A stretch of 64,000 nt of DNA, from assembly GCA_022826205.1 (NCBI GenBank), contig JAJDVJ010000118.1:1-64000 (forward strand), read 5' to 3'. A program made the translations under genes and the position numbers. Source of the stretch: Silicimonas sp. Its GTDB lineage: Bacteria > Pseudomonadota > Alphaproteobacteria > Rhodobacterales > Rhodobacteraceae. Position 1 is the stretch's first letter. Every line of letters starts with the position of its first letter. This document shows, one piece after another, positions 1-7,846 of the stretch. Below the pieces are notes generated by a model. It was not told the origin of the DNA. It made no database searches and saw only the letters and a list, made by a program, of their open reading frames with translations.

Positions 1-163
1 AAAATGGAAAAGTCGCGGCCTGCACGGCGAATTTTCGCGGATTCCGCCTGATCAGGGGCCCTCGACGGATCCGGCCTCGAAAATATCGTGTGATTTCAGC
101 GTACTGGAAAATCGTCATCCGCCATACAGAAATCGCACCCGACCTCCCCGTCGATGCTGAGGA

Positions 164-488
164 TCATGTGTCCGAGCGGGGCGGCATGTTCTCGTCGAAG
201 AACGCGGCCAGAGCTGGCCTGAGCGTTTGCCGGTGGATGCGGCCGCAGGCGAGAGCGATCCTGTGCCCGCTTACCGTGAAGCGGTACCGGTGTGAGATCG
301 GCTGCCACGCGATCAGTCCCCGCAGGCGCAGCCGTCGCAGGTCGCGCCAGTGCCGTGCCGTCGCCGTCCGTCTGCCAGAGCTGCACGACCGCCTCCGACA
401 GCAGGCGGTTGCTGAACCCCGCGAGCAGGAAGGCATGCATCAGGAGAGCGGTCAGCATGACCGGCAACAGCGGGTCGCCAAAACGCAT
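164..488 (-). pseudogene. Frameshifted C-terminal remnant of a conserved 'FGDP...DLRRLRLRGLI' protein
   Basis: Read on the minus strand, the frame opening near 488 gives MRFGDPLLPVMLTALLMHAF and, further on, GFSNRLLSEAVVQLW. At about position 345 the homology jumps to another frame, giving DLRRLRLRGLI, then SHRYRFTVSGHRIAL and RPALAAFF, with a stop at 164. These blocks match, from memory, the C-terminal winged-helix-like part of a family of hypothetical, possibly mobile-element-linked proteins in proteobacteria and actinobacteria. The N-terminal part of that family (roughly 300 residues) is not recognisable upstream. I infer a decayed copy. The family's function is unknown to me. Confidence 0.5.
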
Positions 489-776
489 GGCTGACACTCG
501 GCGGTTGTCGACGACGGCGGCGGTGCCTTGCCACATGGACGAACTCGCGTTATAGTATGTTTGTCAGGGGTATCGCGTTTGAGCCTGAGGGATCGCGCTG
601 ACCGTCGGCATGCACGAAATGGGCTGGGATCTCGGTGAGAGCCTGTCTTGTTTGATTTTTGGTCCGAACGCAGGAAATTGATTTCCAGACACGACCGCCT
701 GTAGTTCAAATGCGATCGTCCTGATGTTTGCAAGGCAGGCTCCACATGAGGATGACCGCTAAGTGTTGATGCCAGG
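489..776. other. Intergenic stretch, nothing recognised
   Basis: Between the frameshifted remnant and the first cytochrome gene I find no coding frame with normal codon use, no tRNA and no convincing hairpin with a T tract. It presumably carries the promoter of the cytochrome gene, but I cannot assign -35/-10 boxes. Confidence 0.3.
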
Positions 777-1172
777 ATGAATTGTCGCGCTGGAATTGCC
801 ACGACCGCTTTCGCCCTGACTGCGGGTGTGTCGGACGTCGACGCGCAGAGCGTGGAAACCCTTGCCCCGGCATCATTGGAGGAGTTGGTCAAGGAGGGCG
901 CAAGCGTCTACCGGAGCCGGTGCGCCGAATGTCACGGGCTTAACGGAGAAGGCCAGTGGCAGGACCATGATGCCGCACCACGGCTTGCCGGAAAACTTGC
1001 GCCTCTGCCGGTAGAGAGAATTGCACTTCTAATCATCCAGGGCGGTTCGTACATGCCGCGATTTGACAGCCTGACCCATCGGGAAATAGCCGCTGTCGCC
1101 ACCTTTGTCCGGAATTCGTTCGGCAACAATCACGGTATCGTAACAGAAGAGGAAGTTGCCGGGCATCATTGA
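777..1172 (+). CDS. Monohaem c-type cytochrome, periplasmic
   Basis: This 131-residue protein has a short hydrophobic N-terminus (ATTAFALTAG) that can serve as a signal peptide, probably cleaved after DVDA (residue 23). One class I haem-binding motif, CAECH (49-53), follows, with a plausible axial Met at 93 in the SYMPR segment. Such small cytochromes accept electrons from periplasmic dehydrogenases. The PQQ alcohol dehydrogenase encoded on the other strand (10.6-12.4 kb) makes it a candidate acceptor, which is inference. An AGG lies too close to the ATG to be an ideal ribosome site, so the start is only fairly sure. The LysR gene follows 192 bases downstream. Confidence 0.82.
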   Translation: MNCRAGIATTAFALTAGVSDVDAQSVETLAPASLEELVKEGASVYRSRCAECHGLNGEGQWQDHDAAPRLAGKLAPLPVERIALLIIQGGSYMPRFDSLTHREIAAVATFVRNSFGNNHGIVTEEEVAGHH

Positions 1173-1364
1173 GAGCAGTGGTCTCTGCGGGCCTTTCCGT
1201 CGTCACAGGTGTGCCCTTTCGGCGCCCCAAAACCAAGATCGTTGACGCGGAAAGGGACGACTCGCCAAGGACCGTACGAGTGTAGCCGTTGCATTGGCCA
1301 CGGTCTGTCTGGATTCGGGTGATCCAATCCAGAACTCGACCGACGGCACTATGCTGGAGACACA

Positions 1365-2411
1365 ATGACCTGTTCGAGAAGGGTTACCCTTAAGCAACTC
1401 CGTTACTTTGCGCGAATCGTGGAATTGGGGAGCATATCTCGTGCATCCCAGGACTTGAACATTGCCCAGACCGCGCTTGGTCTGCAGGTGCGTGCACTTG
1501 AGGAAAGCCTTGGCGCGAGATTGTTGCTGCGTCATCCAAAGGGTGTTCGTGCAACCGAGCAAGGCCAATTCGTCTATGACCGTTCGATCGAGATCTTGAG
1601 AGGCGTGGATGATCTGAACGATCGCCTGCAGGACTGGTCAGACGAGAAACCCCGGGACATTTGGCTCGGGCTTGACCCATGCCTGATTGGCGCAATCGGC
1701 ACACAGGCTTTGGTGAAGCAGGACAAGTGGATTCCCGGGATTCATCTTCACCTTTTGGAGGGATCGCGAAACGACCTGATCGAGGATGTCCAGAATTGCA
1801 ACTTGGACTGGGCAATTGTGCACGAGGCGAGAAATGTCGTAGCTTGCCGAGCCGTCCCGATCCTTCGACAGTCCGTGTTGCTGATTTGCCGACCGGGCGC
1901 TGCATTGCCGCACGGTCCGGTTTCTCTGCGCGAAGTCCTGGCGTGCGACCTAGTGCTCGATAGCGGCAGGCATGCGATTTCGGGTGTCCTCGCGACTGCC
2001 GCCCAAACTTTGGGGTTGAAGACCGAGGCCAAGTACGAGGTCGATTCCGTCAGTACGATCAAGCAAATGATCCTTACTGAAGATGTATGCGGTCTCTTGA
2101 ACCACATGGTTGTTCGAGATGAGATCGATCGCGGCGAGCTTGAAGCGCATCAGGTCGGCGAGCCGCCGCTTGAAATCACAGCCTACTTTGTGTGCCGGTT
2201 GCAGGCGTCACCGCGTGTGCAGGAGTTGCCTGTCTTGCAGTTCATCGATCAGTTGCTGGACGAATTCGTCGCCGAAGGTTCGGGGAACGAGATTCGGCTG
2301 GGCCATCTGGCCTCCGTTGTCCATCCGCAATCAGCGCAAGCACTATCCGCCATGGCGCCCAAAGGAATCTCCTCCTTGTCAAAATCTGCCTATCCGCACG
2401 CGCGTTTTTGA
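1365..2411 (+). CDS. LysR-family transcriptional regulator
   Basis: The N-terminus carries the LysR winged helix-turn-helix (about residues 8-66), with LKQLRYFARIVELGSISRAS and the family block AQTALGLQVRALEESLGARL. A periplasmic-binding-like effector domain follows to about residue 300. At 348 residues it is some 40 longer than usual, the extra being a C-terminal tail without recognised domain. The ATG is preceded by GGAG at a good distance. It is co-directional with and directly upstream of an ABC importer and a dihaem cytochrome, so it probably regulates them and perhaps the facing PQQ dehydrogenase operon. The inducer is unknown. Confidence 0.9.
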   Translation: MTCSRRVTLKQLRYFARIVELGSISRASQDLNIAQTALGLQVRALEESLGARLLLRHPKGVRATEQGQFVYDRSIEILRGVDDLNDRLQDWSDEKPRDIWLGLDPCLIGAIGTQALVKQDKWIPGIHLHLLEGSRNDLIEDVQNCNLDWAIVHEARNVVACRAVPILRQSVLLICRPGAALPHGPVSLREVLACDLVLDSGRHAISGVLATAAQTLGLKTEAKYEVDSVSTIKQMILTEDVCGLLNHMVVRDEIDRGELEAHQVGEPPLEITAYFVCRLQASPRVQELPVLQFIDQLLDEFVAEGSGNEIRLGHLASVVHPQSAQALSAMAPKGISSLSKSAYPHARF

Positions 2412-2562
2412 CTTGGACACCGGAAGGAGGCGATGCAATCCTTTTCGAACTCGAAGTTTGGCTTCTAGCGGCGGTATCGACGAACGTTTCTGCCTCAAGC
2501 GGTTTGGTGTCGTCGACGTGCAAACCGCTAAGGCGTCGCTGCACGTCGTGATGGAGGAAGCA

Positions 2563-3417
2563 ATGGCGCTGTTGAAACGCGAAATTGCAATGCTCCGCGA
2601 CGTTCTGCAGTCATGCAGTAGTGCAGCTGTTCGCACGGCAATCGCACTGAGAAACCTCTGCAAACCGCCGGATTCCTTTATGATCGCGTTCTATCGAATC
2701 GGGTTTTTTGCGCTTCTGATGGCCCTGTGGCAAGTCGCAGCCACCAGGATGGGCTCCAACGTTCTGCCAAGTCCCCTTGCGACTTGGCAGGCGGCGCAGA
2801 CGCTTGTCGGCGAAGGGCAGTTGATCGTGGCCATCGGCGACAGTTTGACAGTCTACCTCAGCGGTTTCGCCATCGCTATCATCGTAGGCGTGCCTCTCGG
2901 CGTGGTAATGGGGGGATTTCGGGTTCTCGGAAAGACGCTGGAGGTCTACGTCTTCGCGCTGGCTGCGACGCCGAGAGTCGCCTTCATTCCGCTGATCATC
3001 GTGTTGCTGGGCCTAGGGGTTGAGGCCAAGACTTTCATCGTCTTTCTCGGCGCGTTGATGCCGATCCTGATCAATGCCTATGCGGGCGTTCTTGCAGCCG
3101 ATGAGGAGCTGCTGGAAATGGCCAGATCCGTTGGCACCCCGCGCGGTCGGATATTCACGAACATTGTTTTGCCAGGTGCAGTTCCCTTCATCATCGTCGG
3201 ATTGCGCATCGGCGCAACGATCGGCTTGATCAACACGGTTGTGGCCGAACTTTATACCGCGGTGCGGGGACTGGGTGGGCTGCTGGCGATCTACGGCAAC
3301 ACCTTCCGCATGGCAGAGTATTTTGTTGTCGTTCTGACACTCGCGGCAGTCGGAGTGATTGTTACAGAAAGCCTGCGTTACATCGAAGCACGCGTGTCAC
3401 GTTGGCGCGACGTCTAG
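2563..3417 (+). CDS. NitT/TauT-type ABC transporter permease
   Basis: This is an inner-membrane permease of the SsuC/TauC type, with about six membrane segments starting near MIAFYRIGFFALLMALWQVA. The cytoplasmic coupling loop that contacts the ATPase is present (EELLEMARSVGTPRGRIF, followed by VLPGAVPFIIVGLRIG). I chose the ATG at 2563 because GGAGG lies five bases upstream. The ATG at 2680 would give a more usual 245-residue protein but has no ribosome site. With the next two genes it makes a complete importer. The substrate cannot be told from sequence: sulfonates, nitrate-like anions or pyrimidine precursors are all known for the family. Confidence 0.85.
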   Translation: MALLKREIAMLRDVLQSCSSAAVRTAIALRNLCKPPDSFMIAFYRIGFFALLMALWQVAATRMGSNVLPSPLATWQAAQTLVGEGQLIVAIGDSLTVYLSGFAIAIIVGVPLGVVMGGFRVLGKTLEVYVFALAATPRVAFIPLIIVLLGLGVEAKTFIVFLGALMPILINAYAGVLAADEELLEMARSVGTPRGRIFTNIVLPGAVPFIIVGLRIGATIGLINTVVAELYTAVRGLGGLLAIYGNTFRMAEYFVVVLTLAAVGVIVTESLRYIEARVSRWRDV

Positions 3418-3481
3418 CTGGCCGCCATTCCCGCGGCCAGAGGACACTTGCCAAGCGTGGCCAATCTGGGAGGACTCAAGA

Positions 3482-4504
3482 ATGGCTAAATTTTTCATCA
3501 GATCCCTGGCGGCGTTTGTGGCCGTGTTCATTTTGTTCGGACACTCTGCGCATGCGGATCCCCTGCGACTGATCGTGACCCACCTGCAACCGCCGCTGGT
3601 GCCGAATTCGGTCATGGACCTTGCATTGGAGCTCGGATATTTCGAGCGCGAAGGCGTCGACGTGGAGTTGGTCCGCGTCCAGCAGACGCCGTCGGCCGTT
3701 GCAGCCATCCTTGCAGGAGAGGGCGACATGGCCAACGTCGGGGTCAGTGCCGTGTTGCAGTTGCACGCCCTGGGGGACGATACACTCAAAGCTGTCACCT
3801 CGCCCAACAAGTCGCTGCCGTTCCTGATCGCCGCGAAGGATGAGATCTCCAGTACGTCCGATCTGCAAGGTCGCGTTTTTGGCGTGGGACGGATCGGCAG
3901 CCTTGATCATTCGCTAAGCAGCAATGTGCTCGAGGCTCATGGCATTTCAATGGCAGCGATGGAAGTGGTAACGCTTGGCCAGCCCGCAGTGCGGGCGCGG
4001 GCGCTGGTCGCTGGTCAGGTAGATGCTACGACGATGTCCATTGGCACGTGGCTCTCCATTCCGGATAGGTCAGGCATAGCGATCCTCGTTCCGTCGGATG
4101 ACTATTACGCGCGGGCACCTGTGGTGAACAAGGTCAACGTGGTGACCGCCGAGGTCCTGGAAACCCGGCGTGAAGATGTCATCGCCATGGTGCGCGCGCT
4201 GACAAGGATTTCGCGTGACTTCGCCGCCGACCCCGATCTCTGGGCCTCCGCGATGGCGACGCATGCGCCGCAGATGGCGCCTGAAACACTTCGGGAACTG
4301 GCCCAGAGCTTTGCCGGAGGCTGGAGCGTGAATGGCGGAATGGGCCGTGGCGAACTGCAGTTCACGCAGGACTGGGTGTACCGGACGGACGATTTCAAGG
4401 ACGCGGCGCCAGTCAACCTGGATGACTGGGTTGATTTCACCGTGGCTGACGATGTGATCGCAGAACTCGGGATTGTTGAAGATGCGGACGCTCCGTCACG
4501 ATGA
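3482..4504 (+). CDS. NitT/TauT (NMT1-like) ABC transporter substrate-binding protein
   Basis: This 340-residue periplasmic binding protein begins with a clear signal peptide (FIRSLAAFVAVFILFGHSAHA, first ~25 residues). The NMT1/SsuA-like fold follows, with the typical 'ELGYFEREGVDVELV' block and a GEGDMANVGVSA segment for ligand-site residues. GGGAGGA lies just upstream of the ATG. Its stop overlaps the ATPase start by four bases (ATGA), showing one operon. It would deliver an unknown small, probably anionic, ligand to the permease encoded upstream. Confidence 0.88.
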   Translation: MAKFFIRSLAAFVAVFILFGHSAHADPLRLIVTHLQPPLVPNSVMDLALELGYFEREGVDVELVRVQQTPSAVAAILAGEGDMANVGVSAVLQLHALGDDTLKAVTSPNKSLPFLIAAKDEISSTSDLQGRVFGVGRIGSLDHSLSSNVLEAHGISMAAMEVVTLGQPAVRARALVAGQVDATTMSIGTWLSIPDRSGIAILVPSDDYYARAPVVNKVNVVTAEVLETRREDVIAMVRALTRISRDFAADPDLWASAMATHAPQMAPETLRELAQSFAGGWSVNGGMGRGELQFTQDWVYRTDDFKDAAPVNLDDWVDFTVADDVIAELGIVEDADAPSR

Positions 4505-5370
4505 TGTCCGCCGGAGATCCGGCGGAGCGATCTGGCGATGCGGAGGTTCGGGTCGTTCTGGACCGCGTCTGCAAGAGCTTCGCCCCTGCTGGCGGAGGCG
4601 ATCGGGTTTCGGCCCTGCAAGACGCCTCGCTAACCGTAGGGAGCGGAAAATTTCTTGCCCTGCTTGGGCCATCAGGATGCGGAAAGACCACCCTGCTGCG
4701 ACTCGTGGACGGCCTGATCCAGCCCGACAGCGGAACGGTGCACGTATTTGGTGCGCCCCCCCGGCCTGGTCCGGACATCGGCTTTGTGTTCCAGTCCTTT
4801 CGGCTCATTCCTTGGGCCAAGGTTTCACGAAACGTGGACTTCTCTCTGCGCGATCTCGGGCTGACCGCCGCGGAACGGGAAGAGCGAACACGCCGAGTCA
4901 TCAAGATGGTGGGGTTGACTCGCTTTGCCAATGCCTATCCGGCTGCGCTGTCCGGCGGCATGAAGCAGCGGGTGGCTTTGGCGCGCGCATTGGCGCCGGA
5001 ACCCAAGGTCCTGTTGATGGACGAGCCCTTTGCCAGCATCGACGCGCAGACTCGCGAATTGATGCAAATCGAACTGATGCGCATATGGACCCGCCGCCGC
5101 CCAGCCGTGCTGTTCGTGACCCACAGCGTTGACGAAGCGATCATGTTGGCAGACGAGATCGCGTTGATGGGACCGAGCCCCGGCAAGGTGATCGAAACCG
5201 TTCCGGTCGATCTGGAACGGCCGCGCTGGACCTACGACACCCATGCGGAACCACGCTATGTCGAGCTTCGCAAGCACCTCTCCAGCCGGATGAGGCAGTT
5301 CGTGCTGAGCGATCCGGCGTCTGAGTTTTTTGGTCGTGACCTCGGTTCGCCGGACGCGATGGGTACCTGA
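4501..5370 (+). CDS. NitT/TauT-type ABC transporter ATP-binding protein
   Basis: This is the 289-residue cytoplasmic ATPase of the importer encoded by the two preceding genes. All nucleotide-binding motifs are intact: Walker A GPSGCGKTT (56-64), Q-loop in FVFQSFRLIPW, signature LSGGMKQRVALARAL, Walker B VLLMDEPFASID and the switch His in VLFVTHSVDEA. The coding sequence overlaps the binding-protein gene by ATGA, and a second ATG follows directly (4504). The family match (SsuB/TauB) is strong. The ligand is unknown. Confidence 0.9.
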   Translation: MMSAGDPAERSGDAEVRVVLDRVCKSFAPAGGGDRVSALQDASLTVGSGKFLALLGPSGCGKTTLLRLVDGLIQPDSGTVHVFGAPPRPGPDIGFVFQSFRLIPWAKVSRNVDFSLRDLGLTAAEREERTRRVIKMVGLTRFANAYPAALSGGMKQRVALARALAPEPKVLLMDEPFASIDAQTRELMQIELMRIWTRRRPAVLFVTHSVDEAIMLADEIALMGPSPGKVIETVPVDLERPRWTYDTHAEPRYVELRKHLSSRMRQFVLSDPASEFFGRDLGSPDAMGT

Positions 5371-5398
5371 GACTTGCGGTCGGCCGCGGTTAGTTAGG

Positions 5399-5434
5399 AT
5401 GGCAAGAATGGCAAGAATGGCAAAGATGGCAACG
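5399..5434 (+). repeat. Four tandem 9-base units, each with an in-frame ATG
   Basis: The sequence ATGGCAAGA occurs twice in a row, followed by ATGGCAAAG and ATGGCAACG. Each unit begins with an ATG in the frame of the dihaem cytochrome gene. The repeats create four alternative start codons at 5399, 5408, 5417 and 5426 and would change the leader length without changing frame if copy number varied. Confidence 0.85.
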
Positions 5435-6352
5435 GCACTCGGAGCCCGGGAATCTGGAGAGACCGGCATTCGCTCATCGCGCCTGTTCGGCGGTCCAGTG
5501 CTTCCGCGGCTCGCGACCATGTTTGGAATGTCGCTCGCTGCCATGCTGCCGACTGCACCGGTCTTCGCAGAGAGCAACGCGACCGGCGACGACGCCGCGG
5601 GCCAGGTTGCCTTCGCAAGGCGGTGCGCCACCTGCCACGTGGTTGTCAACGAGTCCGGCGAGACGCTCGCGGGTCGCAAGAGCAAGACTGGCCCCAATCT
5701 TTATGGCATCGCAATGCACGGTCTGGCCATGGTTCCGGACTTTCGCTACAGCGCTTCGATGGTTGCGGCCGGTGAAGCCGACCTCGTCTGGACCGAAGAG
5801 AACTTCGTCGGTTACGTGATTGACCCGACAGGGTGGCTGCGCACTACGCTTGACGATCCTCGTGCACGCTCCAAGATGACCTTCAAGTTGCGCAAGGAAG
5901 ACGATGCACGAAACATTTTTGCGTATCTGGCCGCCCTCGATACAGAGGGCCACTTGGAGTCTGCATCGGAAGACATCCCAAAACCTGAAGTGGAAACGGA
6001 GCAGGTGTTCTTTGCGATCCAGGTTTCCTATGCCTCGGATCAGGCGGATCGCGGCGAGAAACGTTACAAGAAGGATTGTCAGGAATGCCATGGAGACGAC
6101 CTCAAGGGCGGGTTGAACGGCGGCGCGCCCCTGCGCGGGTTGGCATTCGGGAAGAAATACTTCGACGCGATGCCAGCGTCGGTGATGTTCGAGTACATGA
6201 GCGCGACAATGCCGCCGAACGCGCCAGGGCGGTATTCCGAAAACACGTACGCCGAACTCATGGCCTACATCCTCAAGCGAAACGGATTCAAGGCTGGCGC
6301 ACCGCTTCCAACGGACCTCGATGCGCTCGACCAAATGACCATCGAAAAGTGA
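5408..6352 (+). CDS. Dihaem c-type cytochrome, periplasmic
   Basis: There are two haem attachment sites: CATCH about 75 residues in and CQECH about 225 residues in. The first domain resembles a cytochrome c2/c550 (TGPNLYGIAMHG, FRYSASM, MTFKL...NIFAYLAALD). The second is a short class I domain ending in ATMPPNAPG and AYILKRNGF. A hydrophobic leader (MFGMSLAAMLPTAPVFA) precedes the first domain. The start is uncertain: I chose 5408, which has AGGA eight bases upstream, but 5399, 5417, 5426 or 5519 (directly at the leader) are possible. It follows the importer ATPase gene by about 40 bases and could pass electrons from the PQQ dehydrogenase encoded in the facing operon. Confidence 0.85.
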   Translation: MARMAKMATALGARESGETGIRSSRLFGGPVLPRLATMFGMSLAAMLPTAPVFAESNATGDDAAGQVAFARRCATCHVVVNESGETLAGRKSKTGPNLYGIAMHGLAMVPDFRYSASMVAAGEADLVWTEENFVGYVIDPTGWLRTTLDDPRARSKMTFKLRKEDDARNIFAYLAALDTEGHLESASEDIPKPEVETEQVFFAIQVSYASDQADRGEKRYKKDCQECHGDDLKGGLNGGAPLRGLAFGKKYFDAMPASVMFEYMSATMPPNAPGRYSENTYAELMAYILKRNGFKAGAPLPTDLDALDQMTIEK

Positions 6353-6401
6353 CACGCCGGCTTCATGTGAAAGGCGTCAGGCGTCTGGCCGGAGCCTGTT
6401 G

Positions 6402-7010
6402 ATGGGGCTGTCGGACATTTCGCTTCAGATGGTCGGCTTTCGAGTCTTGACGCTGCTGCTCCTTGCCGGCCTGCATGGCGGCCTCGTGGCGGGGGCGGCG
6501 GACCTGCTTGGCGACAAGGGGCCCAAGCACGACGGGCGCCTGACCATCGTTCCGACGAACCACGTGGATCTTGTCGGAGCGTTCAGTCTGGTCGTGTTCG
6601 GATTGGGTTGGACGAAGCAGGTTGCGGTTGACGTCCGGGAAATGCGTGTCGGTCGGATCGGCATCATTATTGTCATCCTGACCGGATTCATTGGCTTGCT
6701 TGTCGCCGCTGCGATTCTCGATGCCCTTGTCCGGCCGGCCCTGACAATGTTGCCATACACGACAGGTTTGGCCACCGCGGCGTTCCTTCACGCTGCCGCC
6801 AGCCTGACGATCTGGTTTGCCTTGCTAAGCCTGATCCCGGTCCCGCCGCTTACCGGCGGGCTGATTCTCGGCGCATACGGTATCCGTGTTCCCCAGCGGT
6901 TTCAGTGGATCCTGACGGCTGCGTTGGTCGCGGCAGTGGCGTTCGACGTGTTTCACCGGCATCTGGGCCCGACCCATGCCTTCCTGATACACCTCATTCT
7001 CGGTGAGTAG
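6402..7010 (+). CDS. Integral membrane protein, degenerate site-2 protease (M50) homologue
   Basis: This 202-residue protein has about five or six membrane segments. Its order of motifs matches bacterial M50B site-2 proteases: LLLAGLHGGLVAGAADLLGD where HExxH should be, then DGRLTIVPTNHVDLVG (family: GRLTLNPxxHxDPxG), GWTKQVAVDVRE (family: GWAKPVPV) and LIPVPPLTGGLIL (family: LLPIPPLDGG). The catalytic Glu, the second His and the zinc-binding Asp are all missing, so it should be proteolytically dead. The alignment is from memory. It is the last gene of the + strand run, about 50 bases after the dihaem cytochrome. The ATG at 6402 directly follows a TTG in the same frame. Confidence 0.6.
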   Translation: MGLSDISLQMVGFRVLTLLLLAGLHGGLVAGAADLLGDKGPKHDGRLTIVPTNHVDLVGAFSLVVFGLGWTKQVAVDVREMRVGRIGIIIVILTGFIGLLVAAAILDALVRPALTMLPYTTGLATAAFLHAAASLTIWFALLSLIPVPPLTGGLILGAYGIRVPQRFQWILTAALVAAVAFDVFHRHLGPTHAFLIHLILGE

Positions 7011-7018
7011 ACCCGCGA

Positions 7019-7846
7019 TTACGCATCGCGACCATCCAGGCCCGCCGAGGTCACACCATATCTGCCCAAAATGGCCGCCAACGTGCCGTCTTCCTTCATC
7101 TTCTCGAATGCCTCGGCGATCTTGCGCTTCAGCGTCAAATCGCCTTTCCAAAGGCCGATGACCAGATTGTAACGTGCGAGTTCATCAGGCAACGGCGCAA
7201 CCCACCAGCCCGTCTCGGCCGCCAGCCCACTGGCCAGGAGTGCCTCCGTTATGCCGCCCGCGAGAGCGCCGTTCGAGATGCCATCGACAAGCAGGTCGGC
7301 ATTGCGCATGACACGAACGGTGACGTTCCGGCGCCTAAGGTAACTTGACAGCTCGATGCGGTCGAGACCGGAAACAAGGGTCAACGCACCCAGGTTGAGA
7401 CCGCCGATGTCCTCAAGCGGCGCCGGCGCGATGATGGCCCAGCCGGTTTCGGCATAGGGCGGACCTGTGTCTAGAAACGACCGCGTCAGCGCCGAGTCCA
7501 CAACGCCCCCGGCCAGCAGATGGCAGTTGGCGCGGCTAATGCCCCAATTGCGCGGATTGAAGTCTCGGCCCATGGCATCGACTGGATTTAGCAACAGCCG
7601 GACGCCGATATGGTCTCTAATGGCCTCGAGCAATTCGACATCTATCCCGGGCCGGTGGGGATCTCCGGTTACCAGTGGCGGATAATCTCTGGGAATGCAG
7701 GCCCGGATTGCGTCGTTCGCCTCGACTTCGCGAAGCGAAGTGTCCGGAGGCAGAAACGTGATCAGCAGCAGCAAGCCAATGACCAGAAGAAGCCCGCCGA
7801 TATCGCCCGCAAGTCGACGTAGCGTGAGTATGATCCGCCCCCTCAT
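7019..7846 (-). CDS. Family-3 substrate-binding-like protein of the PQQ dehydrogenase operon
   Basis: A single N-terminal hydrophobic segment (LLLVIGLLLLITFLPP) acts as signal or anchor. It is followed by a family-3 extracellular solute-binding fold, with DVELLEAIRDHIGVRLLLNP, then TRSFLDTGPPYAETGWAII and the C-terminal GTLAAILGRYGV. It is the last gene of the operon and overlaps the ABC-2 permease gene by four bases. Relatives of MxaJ type accompany methanol and ethanol dehydrogenases, where they are thought to aid maturation rather than import. No importer permease is in this operon, which supports such a non-transport role. Confidence 0.8.
   Translation of the reverse strand: MRGRIILTLRRLAGDIGGLLLVIGLLLLITFLPPDTSLREVEANDAIRACIPRDYPPLVTGDPHRPGIDVELLEAIRDHIGVRLLLNPVDAMGRDFNPRNWGISRANCHLLAGGVVDSALTRSFLDTGPPYAETGWAIIAPAPLEDIGGLNLGALTLVSGLDRIELSSYLRRRNVTVRVMRNADLLVDGISNGALAGGITEALLASGLAAETGWWVAPLPDELARYNLVIGLWKGDLTLKRKIAEAFEKMKEDGTLAAILGRYGVTSAGLDGRDA

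Noticed and set aside
2110-2562. Upstream extension of the permease frame into the LysR gene
   Set aside because: Sequence before 2563 has no homology and overlaps the LysR 3' end in another frame. A strong ribosome site supports 2563.
5399-5434. Short tandem repeat considered as a CRISPR-like or VNTR array
   Set aside because: Units are 9 bases, contiguous and without spacers, inside a coding frame.
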